Shown in pieces: positions 9,003 through 17,116 of a stretch of 64,000 nucleotides of DNA (within the stretch, counting starts at the first letter, position 1; every line of letters begins with the position of its first letter). The stretch comes from Xanthomonas rydalmerensis (lineage in GTDB: Bacteria; Pseudomonadota; Gammaproteobacteria; Xanthomonadales; Xanthomonadaceae). Where the stretch lies: NCBI RefSeq assembly GCF_033170385.1, contig NZ_CP126170.1, positions 1,884,001 to 1,948,000 of the forward strand, in the 5' to 3' direction. Made by a program: the position numbers and the translations under genes. The notes under the pieces were generated by a model that worked only from the letters and a program-made list of their open reading frames with translations, made no database searches and was not told where the DNA came from.

Positions 9003-9048
9003 TTGTCCACAATGGATGTGGATCGATTGTCCAAAAGCCTGTGGACAA
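9003..9048. promoter_or_regulatory. Cluster of four DnaA-box-like 9-mers
   Basis: Within 46 bases: TTGTCCACA (9003-9011), TGTGGATCG (9017-9025, reverse of CGATCCACA), TTGTCCAAA (9027-9035) and TGTGGACAA (9040-9048, reverse of TTGTCCACA). The outer two are perfect inverse copies and resemble the high-GC DnaA-box variant of TTATNCACA. They lie in the 365-base gap (8804-9168) between phoH and the ACT-domain gene. No other gene or signal is seen in that gap. Function is inferred from motif only. Confidence 0.45.
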
Positions 9049-9168
9049 CCGCGCGAATACCTCGCTGCGCAAGGCCCCGGCCTGTGCTGGCGAAAAAATC
9101 GCACCGATCCGCCCGGCAACGCCTGCATGACGGCGGCGCTGGTCCCGCGGAATCGGTTGCGGCGCGTC

Positions 9169-9600
9169 TTATCGACGATCGCCAGCGTCGGTGTCGCCTT
9201 CGCAGCGCGCCTCGCGGGCCTGCATCCATGCGTCCGCAATCGCGCATGCACCGGCGGGGTCGTCCACGACCAGGATCAGTTGCCCGTGGTGGTCGCTGTA
9301 CTGCACGGTGATGTTGATGCCGGCGGCGCCGAGCATGCCGGTCAGCAGGCCGAGCTGCCCCGGCGTTTCCTGGTCCAGGCGCAGGCTCACCACCGGGTGT
9401 TCGGCGGCCACGTGGAAACCGTGCGCGCGCAGGGTCTCGCTTGCCGGTGCGGCGGCGTCGAACAGGAAGTGCGCGACCGCGCGTCCGTCCACGCGCCACA
9501 CGCCACCGCCTTCGATGCTGATGCCGGCCGCGCCGAGTGCCTGGGCCATGGCGGACAGGGCGCCGGGGCGGTCTTCGAGGCGGATTTCGACGTCCTTCAT
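9169..9600 (-). CDS. Tandem ACT-domain protein
   Basis: 143 residues from ATG at 9600, overlapping the OsmC stop by four bases (ATGA). Two ACT-like halves are visible: MKDVEIRLEDRPGALSAMAQ with GAAGISIEGG, and VSLRLDQETPGQLGLLTG with AAGINITVQYSD. Such free-standing ACT proteins usually bind amino acids and act as sensors; no enzyme domain is attached. The conserved repeat of 'RPG..L' and 'Q/A.GINI' supports the fold. The ligand is unknown. It is co-transcribed with OsmC and divergent from an ArsR-type regulator. Confidence 0.8.
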   Translation of the reverse strand: MKDVEIRLEDRPGALSAMAQALGAAGISIEGGGVWRVDGRAVAHFLFDAAAPASETLRAHGFHVAAEHPVVSLRLDQETPGQLGLLTGMLGAAGINITVQYSDHHGQLILVVDDPAGACAIADAWMQAREARCEGDTDAGDRR

Positions 9601-10094
9601 CGGCCTGCCTCCGGCGAACTGTCCAGGCACACGATCGTCGCTTCGCAACGCACCGGCATGGCGCAGCTGTTGGCGACGAAGCACTGCGCGTGGGCCTGCG
9701 CGTGCAAGGCCTGCGCGCGGCGCGCATCGCCGTCCGCCGCGATGGTCACCCGTGGCGCCAGTGCCACCTCGCGAAAGCGTCCGCCCTGGCCTGGGCGAAG
9801 CGCCAGCCAGCCCTGGGCCTGGTCCTCGTAGGCGAGCACCCGGATGCCGGCGTGCGCGCACAGGGCCAGGTAGGTGAGCATGTGGCAGGCGGCGAGCGCG
9901 CCCACCAGCAGATCCTCGGGGTTGTGCAGCGTCGGGTCGCCGCGGAAGCGCGGGTCGGCGCTGCCGGCCAGCGCCGCTTTGCCGGGAACCTGCAGCGTGT
10001 AGTCGCGACCGTAGCCGCTGTAGTCGACGGTGCCGTTGCCGCGGTTGCCGGTCCAGTGCAACTGCGATGCGTAGTGGTGGAGCGTGTCGGTCAT
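9597..10094 (-). CDS. OsmC family protein (peroxiredoxin-like)
   Basis: 165 residues. OsmC/Ohr-fold proteins reduce organic hydroperoxides with two Cys; here AACHMLTYLALC and CFVANSC hold Cys in or near the expected places, and the NPEDLLVGALAACHM block is typical. The YhfA/OsmC subgroup fits better than Ohr. It is divergent from an ArsR-type gene, whose putative palindromic operator lies between the two, so it may be repressed by it. Its stop overlaps the ACT-domain gene. The substrate cannot be read from sequence. Confidence 0.85.
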   Translation of the reverse strand: MTDTLHHYASQLHWTGNRGNGTVDYSGYGRDYTLQVPGKAALAGSADPRFRGDPTLHNPEDLLVGALAACHMLTYLALCAHAGIRVLAYEDQAQGWLALRPGQGGRFREVALAPRVTIAADGDARRAQALHAQAHAQCFVANSCAMPVRCEATIVCLDSSPEAGR

Positions 10095-10143
10095 GCGCCT
10101 GCCTCGTGTGGAGAGCGGGCACGGTAGGCGCCGGCGCGGCGCC

Positions 10144-10167
10144 ATGCTTCGTCTAGAATCGAAGCAT
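10144..10167. promoter_or_regulatory. Perfect palindrome over the arsR-type start, putative operator with -10 inside
   Basis: ATGCTTCG (10144-10151) and CGAAGCAT (10160-10167) are exact inverse complements around an 8-base spacer. The spacer contains TAGAAT (10154-10159), a Xanthomonas-like -10. The right arm includes the first two bases of the regulator's ATG (10166). Transcription would begin at or next to the ATG, so the regulator mRNA may be leaderless, and binding would block both divergent genes. This is inferred from pattern alone. Confidence 0.6.
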
Positions 10168-10831
10168 GAGCGAAGACACCCTGCTTGCGCGCGCCGCCTT
10201 CCTGCTCGGTGATGCGGCGCGTAGCCGCATGCTGGCGGCGTTGATGAGCGGGCAGGCGCGCACCGCCAGCGAACTGGCGCTGGACGGTGAGGTCGCGCCA
10301 TCGACCGCCAGCCGGCATCTGGCGCAACTGGTCGATGCCGGCTTGATCGAGGTGGCGCAACAGGGTCGGCACCGCTATTTCCGCTTGGCCGGCGCGCAGG
10401 TCGCGGCGGCGGTCGAGGCGATGATGGGGCTGGCGCCGCCAACGATGACGCGGCGGGTCGGCCCAGCGGATCCCGCCTTGCGCCGGGCGCGGGTGTGCTA
10501 CGACCACCTCGCCGGCGAACTGGCGATCGCCTGGCGCCAGCAGATGGAAGCGCGCGGGCACCTGCTGTGCAGCGACGGCATGGCCCTGAGCGCGTCCGGC
10601 GCGGACTGGTGCGCGGCGATCGGCATCGACGTCGTGGTGCTGCGTGCGTCGCGCCGGCCGTTGTGTCGGCCGTGCCTGGACTGGAGCGAGCGCCGCGACC
10701 ACGTCGCCGGTGCGCTGGGCAGCGCCGTGCTCAAGTACCTCTTCGACACCGGCCTGGCCCGGCGCGTGCCGGATTCGCGGGTGGTGCAGATCGGCGCGCG
10801 CGGCGAGGCGTTCCTCAGCGCGCTCGACTAG
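10166..10831 (+). CDS. ArsR/SmtB-family transcriptional regulator
   Basis: 221 residues. The winged helix is near the N-terminus (about 10-85): ARSRMLAALMSGQARTASELA, recognition helix APSTASRHLAQL, wing QQGRHRYFRLAG. The remainder (about 90-221) is a helical extension found in the longer ArsR-like proteins paired with OsmC or transporters. It holds Cys in RARVCYDHL, LLCSDG, DWCAAIG and LCRPCLDW, which might sense metals or oxidants; CRPC is a plausible redox or metal pair. It lies divergent to OsmC with a palindrome spanning its start codon, suggesting autorepression. No ribosome binding site is visible, matching a leaderless transcript. Confidence 0.85.
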   Translation: MSEDTLLARAAFLLGDAARSRMLAALMSGQARTASELALDGEVAPSTASRHLAQLVDAGLIEVAQQGRHRYFRLAGAQVAAAVEAMMGLAPPTMTRRVGPADPALRRARVCYDHLAGELAIAWRQQMEARGHLLCSDGMALSASGADWCAAIGIDVVVLRASRRPLCRPCLDWSERRDHVAGALGSAVLKYLFDTGLARRVPDSRVVQIGARGEAFLSALD

Positions 10832-10848
10832 GGCGTGCCCGCCGCCGC

Positions 10849-12315
10849 TCAGGCCGCGGCGTCGTCCTCGGCCAGATGCAGGCGGCCGCGCAGCGAATTG
10901 CTCAGCGCTTCGGTGATCGTCACCTCGACGAACTGGCCGACCAGGCGCGGGTGGCCGGGGAAGTTCACCGAGCGCATGTTCTCGGTCTTGCCGGTCAGCT
11001 CGGCCGGGTTCTTCTTCGACGGCCCTTCCACCAGCACGGTCTGCACGCTGCCGACCATGTTTTGCGAGATCTGCTGCGCATGCGCATTGATGTGCGCCTG
11101 CAGCCGCGCCAGCCGCGCATGTTTGACCGCCTCGGGGGTGTCGTCTTCCAGGTCGGCGGCGGGCGTGCCCGGGCGCCGCGAGTAGATGAAGGAGAAGCTC
11201 TGGTCGAAGCCCACGTCCTCGATCAACTTCATGGTCTTCTCGAAGTCGGCGTCGGTCTCGCCGGGGAAGCCGACGATGAAGTCCGAGCTGATCGAGATGT
11301 CCGGGCGCACCGCGCGCAGCTTGCGGATCTTCTGCTTGAACTCCAGCGCGGTGTAGCCGCGCTTCATCGCGCTGAGGATGCGGTCGCTGCCGGCCTGCAC
11401 CGGCAGGTGCAGGTAGTTGGCCAGCTGCGGCACGTCGCGGTAGGCCTCCACCAGCGAGTCGCTGAACTCCAGCGGATGCGAGGTGGTGAAGCGGATGCGG
11501 CCGATGCCCTCGATCTGCGCGATGCTGCGGATCAGCAGGCCCAGGTCGGCGACCTGCGCTTCCTCGCCGGCCTCGGCGTCGGCGTAGGGACCGCGGTAGG
11601 CGTTGACGTTCTGGCCGAGCAGGTTGATCTCGCGCACGCCCTGCGCCGCCAGTTGCGCCACTTCCACCAGCACGTCCTCGAACGGCCGGCTGATCTCCTC
11701 GCCGCGGGTGTAGGGCACCACGCAGAACGAGCAGTACTTGGAGCAGCCTTCCATGATCGACACGAAGGCCGACGGGCCTTCGGCGCGCGGCTCCGGCAGG
11801 CGGTCGAACTTCTCGACTTCGGGGAAGCTGATGTCCACCTGCGACTTGCCCGATGCGCGCCGCGCGCGGATCAGTTCCGGCAGCCGGTGCAGGGTCTGCG
11901 GGCCGAACACCAGGTCCACGTAGGGCGCGCGCTTGACGATGGCCTCGCCTTCCTGCGACGCCACGCAGCCGCCGACGCCGATGATCACCGGCTTGCCGCC
12001 GGCCTTCAGCGCCTTCCAGCGACCGAGCTGGCTGAACACCTTCTCCTGCGCCTTCTCGCGGATCGAGCAGGTGTTGACCAGGACCACGTCCGCTTCTTCC
12101 GGGTTGTCGGTCAGCTCCAGGCCCTCGGACGCGGCGAGCACGTCGGCCATCTTGGCCGAGTCGTACTCGTTCATCTGGCAACCGTGGGTCTTGATGTACA
12201 GCTTGCCGCGCACCACGGTCGGTGGTGCCGGCCGTGCGCTCGGCAGCGGCAGCAGGGCGGGGACGTCCGCGGCGGCGGTCGCGGTCGGCGAAACAGGGGC
12301 GGGCGTCCCGGGCAT
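10849..12315 (-). CDS. miaB: tRNA-2-methylthio-N6-dimethylallyladenosine synthase MiaB
   Basis: Radical-SAM methylthiotransferase that adds the 2-methylthio group to i6A37 of tRNAs. About 488 residues from MPGTPAPV; the first 35 or so are Ala/Pro-rich and extra compared with E. coli. The N-terminal cluster domain begins at [19 protein letters not shown], with further Cys in LVNTCSIRE and GVGGCVASQ. The radical SAM Cys are in [10 protein letters not shown], and a TRAM-like C-terminus follows. It is normally directly upstream of phoH; here ArsR, OsmC and ACT genes lie between. It converges with the regulator with only 17 bases between stops. Confidence 0.95.
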   Translation of the reverse strand: MPGTPAPVSPTATAAADVPALLPLPSARPAPPTVVRGKLYIKTHGCQMNEYDSAKMADVLAASEGLELTDNPEEADVVLVNTCSIREKAQEKVFSQLGRWKALKAGGKPVIIGVGGCVASQEGEAIVKRAPYVDLVFGPQTLHRLPELIRARRASGKSQVDISFPEVEKFDRLPEPRAEGPSAFVSIMEGCSKYCSFCVVPYTRGEEISRPFEDVLVEVAQLAAQGVREINLLGQNVNAYRGPYADAEAGEEAQVADLGLLIRSIAQIEGIGRIRFTTSHPLEFSDSLVEAYRDVPQLANYLHLPVQAGSDRILSAMKRGYTALEFKQKIRKLRAVRPDISISSDFIVGFPGETDADFEKTMKLIEDVGFDQSFSFIYSRRPGTPAADLEDDTPEAVKHARLARLQAHINAHAQQISQNMVGSVQTVLVEGPSKKNPAELTGKTENMRSVNFPGHPRLVGQFVEVTITEALSNSLRGRLHLAEDDAAA

Positions 12316-12436
12316 GGCGCTTATTCCAGACGGGTTGCGGGCGGGCAGCCGGCGACGGCTGCGGTGAGCCACATAGTGTATCGGGAACCGCGCCAGGACG
12401 TTGCGCGGTGGCCAGTCCGGCACGGAAGGCGCAGAC

Positions 12437-12456
12437 GGCCGGCGTTGTCGCCGGCC
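12437..12456. terminator. Strong hairpin downstream of the DUF4344 gene
   Basis: GGCCGGCG (12437-12444) and CGCCGGCC (12449-12456) form a perfect 8-bp stem with a TTGT loop, just after the DUF4344 stop (minus strand) and upstream of miaB. There is no U-run on either strand, so a terminator role is only plausible. Confidence 0.4.
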
Positions 12457-12469
12457 GCCCGGGTGCGGC

Positions 12470-13507
12470 TCAGCGCACGTAGGGGGATTCGGCGTTCTCT
12501 TCCTGCTTGCGCTTGGCTTCGTCGTAGCGCCGCTGCGCCTCTTCGCCGCTCATCCGGTACTTGGGTGCGAGATGCGGCAGCAGCAACTTGGCCCAGGCGG
12601 TAGTGATGCGTTCGCTTTCGGTCTGGCAGCGCAGGGCACGGTCCTCGGGCAGCATGCCGCTGGTGACCAGGCGCAGGTATTTGGCCGGGTCGTGCCCGTA
12701 CAGCATGCACATCAGGTTGTAGAAGCGTTGCTGACCGAGCGAATGCTCGTCGGCGAAGTCGGCCGCGCCGTACTGTTCCTTGGTGTTCAGCATGAAGAAC
12801 AGACCGGCCAGGCGCAGGTTCTCAGCCAGAATGCTCGGCGACTCGTTGGGGGCCATGAACATCAGCATGAGCGATGAGGCCAACTGATCGGCAGCATCCT
12901 CTTCACGGCCGGTGCTGGGCAGCTTCAGCATGTCGATCAGCGCGTGGCCGAATTCGTGCAGCATGATGAAGCGTGCGTTGGCGAGCAGGAAGCGTGCGCT
13001 GAAGTTTTGATCCTGGTTCTGTTCGCCGAGGCCGGCGCCGACCTTGACCAGCATGTCCACCATTTCATAGCACATCACCAATTCGTGCTTGGCGGGCGAG
13101 TAAAAGGCATTGATCTGGCCGCATTCGGCCGCGATCAGATGCAGCGGCCCCGGCAGCATCAGCATCCCGTCCATCGCGTTGATCTCGGGCAGGCGATGCA
13201 GGATGTCGATGTCGACGGCGAAGTCGTGCGCCTCCTTCAGGTCGGGATTCTTCGGCGCGACATACTCGTAGGTGAACTTGACCCCTTCCGCGGCCACTGC
13301 ATCCGCGGCCGGCGCCGGCGGAGCCCCGGCGGCCTTGTCGGCCTCGGCGGCCTCGGCCTGCTTGGGGTCGGCTGGCTTGGCCGCGGTTGCCGCCACCGGC
13401 GCTGCCGCCGTCGGGGCGGCCTGTTGCGCCTTCCAGGTGCTGTATCCCCAGGCGCCGCTGACCGCCAGCAACGCGAACAGCAGAATTGCGATCAAGATCT
13501 TTTGCAT
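12470..13507 (-). CDS. DUF4344-family membrane-anchored metallopeptidase
   Basis: 345 residues from ATG at 13507 with GGAAGA before it. An N-terminal membrane anchor ([18 protein letters not shown]) is followed by an Ala/Pro-rich linker to about 75, then a globular periplasmic domain. The zinc-protease motif HEFGH is at 184-188, in [18 protein letters not shown], with a likely third ligand in the EEDAADQ stretch just after, as in the DUF4344 family. Substrate is unknown. It appears to be a single gene; the GST gene upstream on the same strand is 108 bases away. Confidence 0.8.
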   Translation of the reverse strand: MQKILIAILLFALLAVSGAWGYSTWKAQQAAPTAAAPVAATAAKPADPKQAEAAEADKAAGAPPAPAADAVAAEGVKFTYEYVAPKNPDLKEAHDFAVDIDILHRLPEINAMDGMLMLPGPLHLIAAECGQINAFYSPAKHELVMCYEMVDMLVKVGAGLGEQNQDQNFSARFLLANARFIMLHEFGHALIDMLKLPSTGREEDAADQLASSLMLMFMAPNESPSILAENLRLAGLFFMLNTKEQYGAADFADEHSLGQQRFYNLMCMLYGHDPAKYLRLVTSGMLPEDRALRCQTESERITTAWAKLLLPHLAPKYRMSGEEAQRRYDEAKRKQEENAESPYVR

Positions 13508-13615
13508 GGCGATGTCTTCCTTGGCGTCGATGGCGAGTCCGTGCGCGGAGCACACGCAACGCGAATGGTACGGTGCAGACTCTCTGCAGGAAAGCTGCGG
13601 CGTCGCTGGCAGGGC

Positions 13616-14230
13616 TCAGGCGGCGGCGTCCACCGCCAGCGCGCGCTGTACCGCCGGCCGCGCCGCCATGCGTTCCGCGTAGGCGCGGGTCGGCGCCGGC
13701 GGATCGAGCAGGCCGAACCCCAGCATCCAGCCCAGTGCGCTGCCCCACAGCACGTCGGCGGCGCTGCAGCGGTCGCCGAGCAGGTAGTCGCCGCGCGCCA
13801 GTTGCGCGTCCACCACCGCCAGTACGGTGTCGCAGTCGGCATACGGCGACATCGCCCGCGGCGGCGGGGCGCGCTTGAGCACGCGATCGACCAGTGCCGG
13901 TTCGAAGCAGGCGCCGTAGAACGCCAGCCAGCGCAGGTAGGGGCCGCGCAGCGGGTCGCCGATCGGCGGCGCCAAGCCGGCCTCGGGATACAGGTCGGCC
14001 AGGTAGGGGTAGATCGCGCCCTGTTCGGTGACCACCGCGCCGGCATGCACGATGGCCGGCACCTTGCCCATCGGGTTGATCGCCAGGTACTCCGGCGCCA
14101 GTTGCCCCTGCCGATCGAAGTCGATGCGCTCGATGGCGTAGTCGGCGCCCAGCTCCTCGAGCAGGATCAGCACGCCGCGCGAGCGTGAATGCGGGTTGTG
14201 GAACAGGGTGACGTGGCGGTCGGCGGTCAT
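13616..14230 (-). CDS. Glutathione S-transferase family protein
   Basis: 204 residues from ATG at 14230. The N-terminal thioredoxin-like domain starts HVTLFHNPHSRSRGVLILLEEL and has the cis-Pro block MGKVPAIV followed by VVTEQGAIYPYLAD, which binds glutathione. The C-terminal half is helical with the GDRCSAADVLWGS motif near 165. The substrate is unknown. It is divergent from a WYL regulator, with a perfect 11-bp-arm palindrome between them, and is the likely target of that regulator. Confidence 0.88.
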   Translation of the reverse strand: MTADRHVTLFHNPHSRSRGVLILLEELGADYAIERIDFDRQGQLAPEYLAINPMGKVPAIVHAGAVVTEQGAIYPYLADLYPEAGLAPPIGDPLRGPYLRWLAFYGACFEPALVDRVLKRAPPPRAMSPYADCDTVLAVVDAQLARGDYLLGDRCSAADVLWGSALGWMLGFGLLDPPAPTRAYAERMAARPAVQRALAVDAAA

Positions 14231-14270
14231 GGGCGGCTCCTGGGTGGTCGGTGCGGGCAGCCTAGACCCC

Positions 14271-14295
14271 ATTGCGGACAGCTTCTGTCCGCAAT
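14271..14295. promoter_or_regulatory. Perfect inverted repeat ATTGCGGACAG-CTT-CTGTCCGCAAT, putative WYL regulator operator
   Basis: Eleven-base arms (14271-14281 and 14285-14295) are exact inverse complements around CTT. The site lies between the divergent GST gene and the WYL regulator, 11 bases before the regulator ATG (14307). YafY/WYL-type regulators often bind palindromes with a GACAG..CTGTC core next to their own gene. Role inferred. Confidence 0.65.
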
Positions 14296-14306
14296 AGCGT
14301 GCATGG

Positions 14307-15281
14307 ATGTCATCGCCCGCCGCCCGCCTGTTGCGCCTCATCGCCCTGCTGCAGACCCGCCGGCTGTGGTCCGGCGCCGAGCTGGCGGCGCGGCTGGGGG
14401 TGGACCGGCGCAGCCTGCGCCGCGACGTGGAGCGGCTGCGCGCGCTGGGCTATGCGGTGGAGGCGGCGGCCGGCGTCGGCGGCGGCTACCGGCTCGCGGC
14501 GGGCGCGCAGATGCTGCCGTTGCTGTTCGAGGAGGACGAAGCGGTGGCGGTCGCGGTGGCGCTGCGCGCCGCCTGCGCCAGCATGGCCGGCCTCGAGGAC
14601 ACCGCGGTGCGGGTGCTGGCCAAGCTCGAACCGCTGCTGCCGGCGAGGGTGCGGCAGCGCGCCAAGGCCCTGCAGGGAGCGACCCTGGCGCTGGGCCAGG
14701 ACCCCCTGCGGCCGGACACGCGGGTGCTGATCGGTGTCGCCAGCGCCTGCCGCGATCGGCGCCTGCTCGGCTTCGCCTACCGCGACCACGGCGGCCGCGC
14801 CAGCCAGCGCCTGGTGGAGCCGTTGCGCCTGGTCAATGCCGGCCGCCGCTGGTACCTGCTGGCCTGGGACCGCGACCGTGCCGACTGGCGTACCTTCCGC
14901 GCCGAGCGCATCGTGCCGCCCTTGCAGCTCGGCGCGGCGGTGGCGTTGCGCCTGCCGCCGCAGGAACCGGCCGCCATGGTCGATGCGGCGATCCGCTACA
15001 GCCCGCAGGCGCTGGGCTTCGCCCTCAGCGTACGGCTGCGTGGCAGCGCCGCCGAGTTGGGCGCGCGCATTCCGCTGTGGTGCGGCACCCTGCAGGACGA
15101 GGCCGACGGCCACTGTCGGCTGTCGCTGCTGGCCGACGCGATACCGTGGCTGGCAGCGCAGTTGCTGACCCTCGGCGTGCCGTTCGCCGGGCTGGAGGCT
15201 ACGCCCGAGGTGCGTGCGGCGCTGCGTGAGGCGCTGAACGCGTTGCTGGAGCAGGTGCCGGAGTCGGTTCCGGTGGGATAG
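14307..15281 (+). CDS. HTH/WYL-domain transcriptional regulator (YafY/DeoR-type)
   Basis: 324 residues. The N-terminal winged helix (about 1-65) is seen in LLRLIALLQTRRLWSGAELAARLGVDRRSLRRDVERLRALGY with the following GGGYRL wing. The middle and C-terminal parts match the WYL layout (about 130-215, with FAYRDHGG.., EPLRLVNAGRRWYLLAWD and RTFRAERI) and a WCX-like end. These regulators bind a small ligand or nucleic acid through the WYL domain. It is divergent from a GST gene and next to a perfect palindrome that is likely its binding site. ATG at 14307 is used; another in-register ATG is not visible upstream. Confidence 0.87.
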   Translation: MSSPAARLLRLIALLQTRRLWSGAELAARLGVDRRSLRRDVERLRALGYAVEAAAGVGGGYRLAAGAQMLPLLFEEDEAVAVAVALRAACASMAGLEDTAVRVLAKLEPLLPARVRQRAKALQGATLALGQDPLRPDTRVLIGVASACRDRRLLGFAYRDHGGRASQRLVEPLRLVNAGRRWYLLAWDRDRADWRTFRAERIVPPLQLGAAVALRLPPQEPAAMVDAAIRYSPQALGFALSVRLRGSAAELGARIPLWCGTLQDEADGHCRLSLLADAIPWLAAQLLTLGVPFAGLEATPEVRAALREALNALLEQVPESVPVG

Positions 15282-15380
15282 GTGCTACGGCCAGGGAGGG
15301 CACACTGACCGCTCGGCCGCGTCGCGGCCTCGAGCGGCCTGGACTTGGCAAGCGCCAGGGAAGTTGGGACACTCGCCGCC

Positions 15381-16337
15381 ATGAAGGGGAAGCTGTGGCT
15401 CCTGGGGCTGGGACTCGCCACGTTGACGGCTGCGCCGGCCAGCGCCGGCACCCTGTACAAGTGCACCGGCGGCGACGGCGTGCCCAGCTACGGCAGCAAG
15501 CGCGTGTCCGGCGCCAACTGCAGCGTGATCGGCCGCTACACCCCTGACCGCCGCGCCGCGCGTACCGCCCCGGCGCCAGCGCCGGCCAGGGCCAGCACCG
15601 AGCGGCCGCCCAGCCGCGGCGTCATCGCCAACGCCGGCACCGTGGCGCCGGCCACCCTGATCAGCGCGCCGGTCACGGCCCCCACATCTGTCACTGCCAA
15701 TGCCATGCCCAATCGCGTGGCGCCGGTGCCGCCCAGCAGCAGCGGTACGCCACGGCGCCTGGTCAGTGGCCAGCTGTACTCGTACATGAAGGACGGCGTG
15801 CGCCACTACACCAGTGCGCGCCCGACCCAGGTCGCCAATCTCGGCGCGGTGCGCACGATCCGCTACAGCTTCATGGAGACCTGCTACGCCTGCGCCAACC
15901 CGGGGGTGAACTTCGGTGCGGTGCGGCTGAACACCACCGCCTACCAGAGCGAGATCGCCGCCGCCGCGCGCGAATATGGGGTCGACGAGGCGGTGGTGCG
16001 CGCCATCATCCATGCCGAGTCCGCCTACAACCCGATGGCGCTCAGTCGTGCCGGCGCGCAGGGGCTGATGCAGTTGATGCCGCCCACCGCACGCCGCTTC
16101 GGCGTCAGCGATTCGTATGATGCAGCGCAAAATATTCGCGGCGGCGTGCAGTACCTAGCGTGGCTGCTGAAGCGCTTCAACGGCAACCTCAGCCTGGCCG
16201 CGGCCGGCTACAACGCCGGCGAGGGTGCCGTAGACAAACACGGCGGCGTGCCGCCGTACAGCGAGACCCAACGCTACGTGCAACGGGTGGGCGTGCTCGC
16301 CGAGCGCTACCGCGGCGTGCTGGCGACCGCGCATTGA
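15381..16337 (+). CDS. Lytic transglycosylase (SLT domain) with N-terminal DUF4124-like region
   Basis: Cleaves peptidoglycan glycan strands in the periplasm. The protein is 318 residues from ATG at 15381: signal peptide MKGKLWLLGLGLATLTAAPASA, a DUF4124-like segment (TLYKCTGGDGVPSYGSK), a long Ala/Pro/Thr linker, then an SLT domain (about 195-315). The catalytic Glu is in AIIHAESAYNP, with RAGAQGLMQLMPPTARRFGV and AAGYNAGEGAV as the other family motifs. A frame extension to 15345 adds nothing that resembles the family. It is not the T4SS transglycosylase, which lies at 51841-52725. Confidence 0.9.
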   Translation: MKGKLWLLGLGLATLTAAPASAGTLYKCTGGDGVPSYGSKRVSGANCSVIGRYTPDRRAARTAPAPAPARASTERPPSRGVIANAGTVAPATLISAPVTAPTSVTANAMPNRVAPVPPSSSGTPRRLVSGQLYSYMKDGVRHYTSARPTQVANLGAVRTIRYSFMETCYACANPGVNFGAVRLNTTAYQSEIAAAAREYGVDEAVVRAIIHAESAYNPMALSRAGAQGLMQLMPPTARRFGVSDSYDAAQNIRGGVQYLAWLLKRFNGNLSLAAAGYNAGEGAVDKHGGVPPYSETQRYVQRVGVLAERYRGVLATAH

Positions 16338-16375
16338 GTCGTCGCCGCGGCCCGGCAGGAGGCGTTGCGCGTCCA

Positions 16376-16405
16376 TTGTCGGCGCGTTAAGGGTTCCGCT
16401 ACACT
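16376..16405 (+). promoter_or_regulatory. Putative promoter of petABC
   Basis: TTGTCG (16376-16381) and TACACT (16400-16405), with an 18-base spacer, lie 78 bases before the petA ATG. The -35 matches four of six consensus bases and the -10 four of six. Predicted by eye. Confidence 0.45.
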
Positions 16406-16483
16406 GCAGTGGATTCAGTGCGGCTCGACCCCCACCGAGCTGCTGGCAGCCTCACGCTACCCAATCACAGATCGGAGTGCCGG

Positions 16484-17113
16484 ATGGCCAACGATGGGGT
16501 CAACGATTCTGTAAACGTAGGACGCCGCCGCTTTCTCACCGCCACCACGTCCGTCGTGGGCGCGGTCGGTGCGGGGTTCGTCGCGGTTCCTTTCATCAAG
16601 TCCTGGAATCCGAGCGCAAAGGCCAAGTTGGCCGGCGCGCCGGTCACCGCCGACATCAGCGCCCTGCAGGAAGGCCAGCGCCTGATCCTGGAGTGGCGCG
16701 GCCAGCCGATCTGGATCGTCAAGCGCTCCAAGGCGATGCTCGACGCGTTGCCGTCGCTGGACGGCCGGCTCAAGGATCCGGAGTCCACCAACAAGGACCA
16801 GCAGCCGGACTACGTGCTGAAGAATCCGGAGTACCGCTCGATCAAGCCCGACGTCTCGGTGCTGGTCGGCCTGTGCACCCATCTGGGCTGCTCGCCGGAA
16901 ATGGTCGCCGAGATTCGCCCCGAACCCTACGACGCCGATTGGAAGGGCGGTTACTTCTGCCCTTGCCACAAGTCGCGCTTCGACATGTCCGGCCGCGTGT
17001 TCCAGGGCGTGCCGGCGCCGATCAACCTGCTGGTGCCGCCGCACCATTATCAGGACGACAACACCCTGGTGATCGGCGTCGACCCGGCCGGGTCCGCGAA
17101 GGGAGGGGCGTAA
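16484..17113 (+). CDS. petA: Ubiquinol-cytochrome c reductase iron-sulfur subunit (Rieske)
   Basis: Rieske subunit of the cytochrome bc1 complex, carrying electrons from ubiquinol to cytochrome c1 in the inner membrane. 209 residues from ATG at 16484. A twin-Arg-like GRRRFLTA leads into the single membrane helix (VVGAVGAGFVAVPFI). The 2Fe-2S ligands are in CTHLGC and CPCHKSRFD near the C-terminus, with the conserved GP.P-like loop as GVPAPINL. It is first in a petABC operon: petB follows after three bases, and GGGAGGGG at the petA end serves as petB ribosome binding site. Confidence 0.97.
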   Translation: MANDGVNDSVNVGRRRFLTATTSVVGAVGAGFVAVPFIKSWNPSAKAKLAGAPVTADISALQEGQRLILEWRGQPIWIVKRSKAMLDALPSLDGRLKDPESTNKDQQPDYVLKNPEYRSIKPDVSVLVGLCTHLGCSPEMVAEIRPEPYDADWKGGYFCPCHKSRFDMSGRVFQGVPAPINLLVPPHHYQDDNTLVIGVDPAGSAKGGA

Positions 17114-17116
17114 GTC

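Noticed and set aside
9003..9048. Chromosome replication origin
   Set aside because: DnaA-like boxes are present, but there is no AT-rich unwinding region and none of dnaA, dnaN, gyrB or rpmH nearby.
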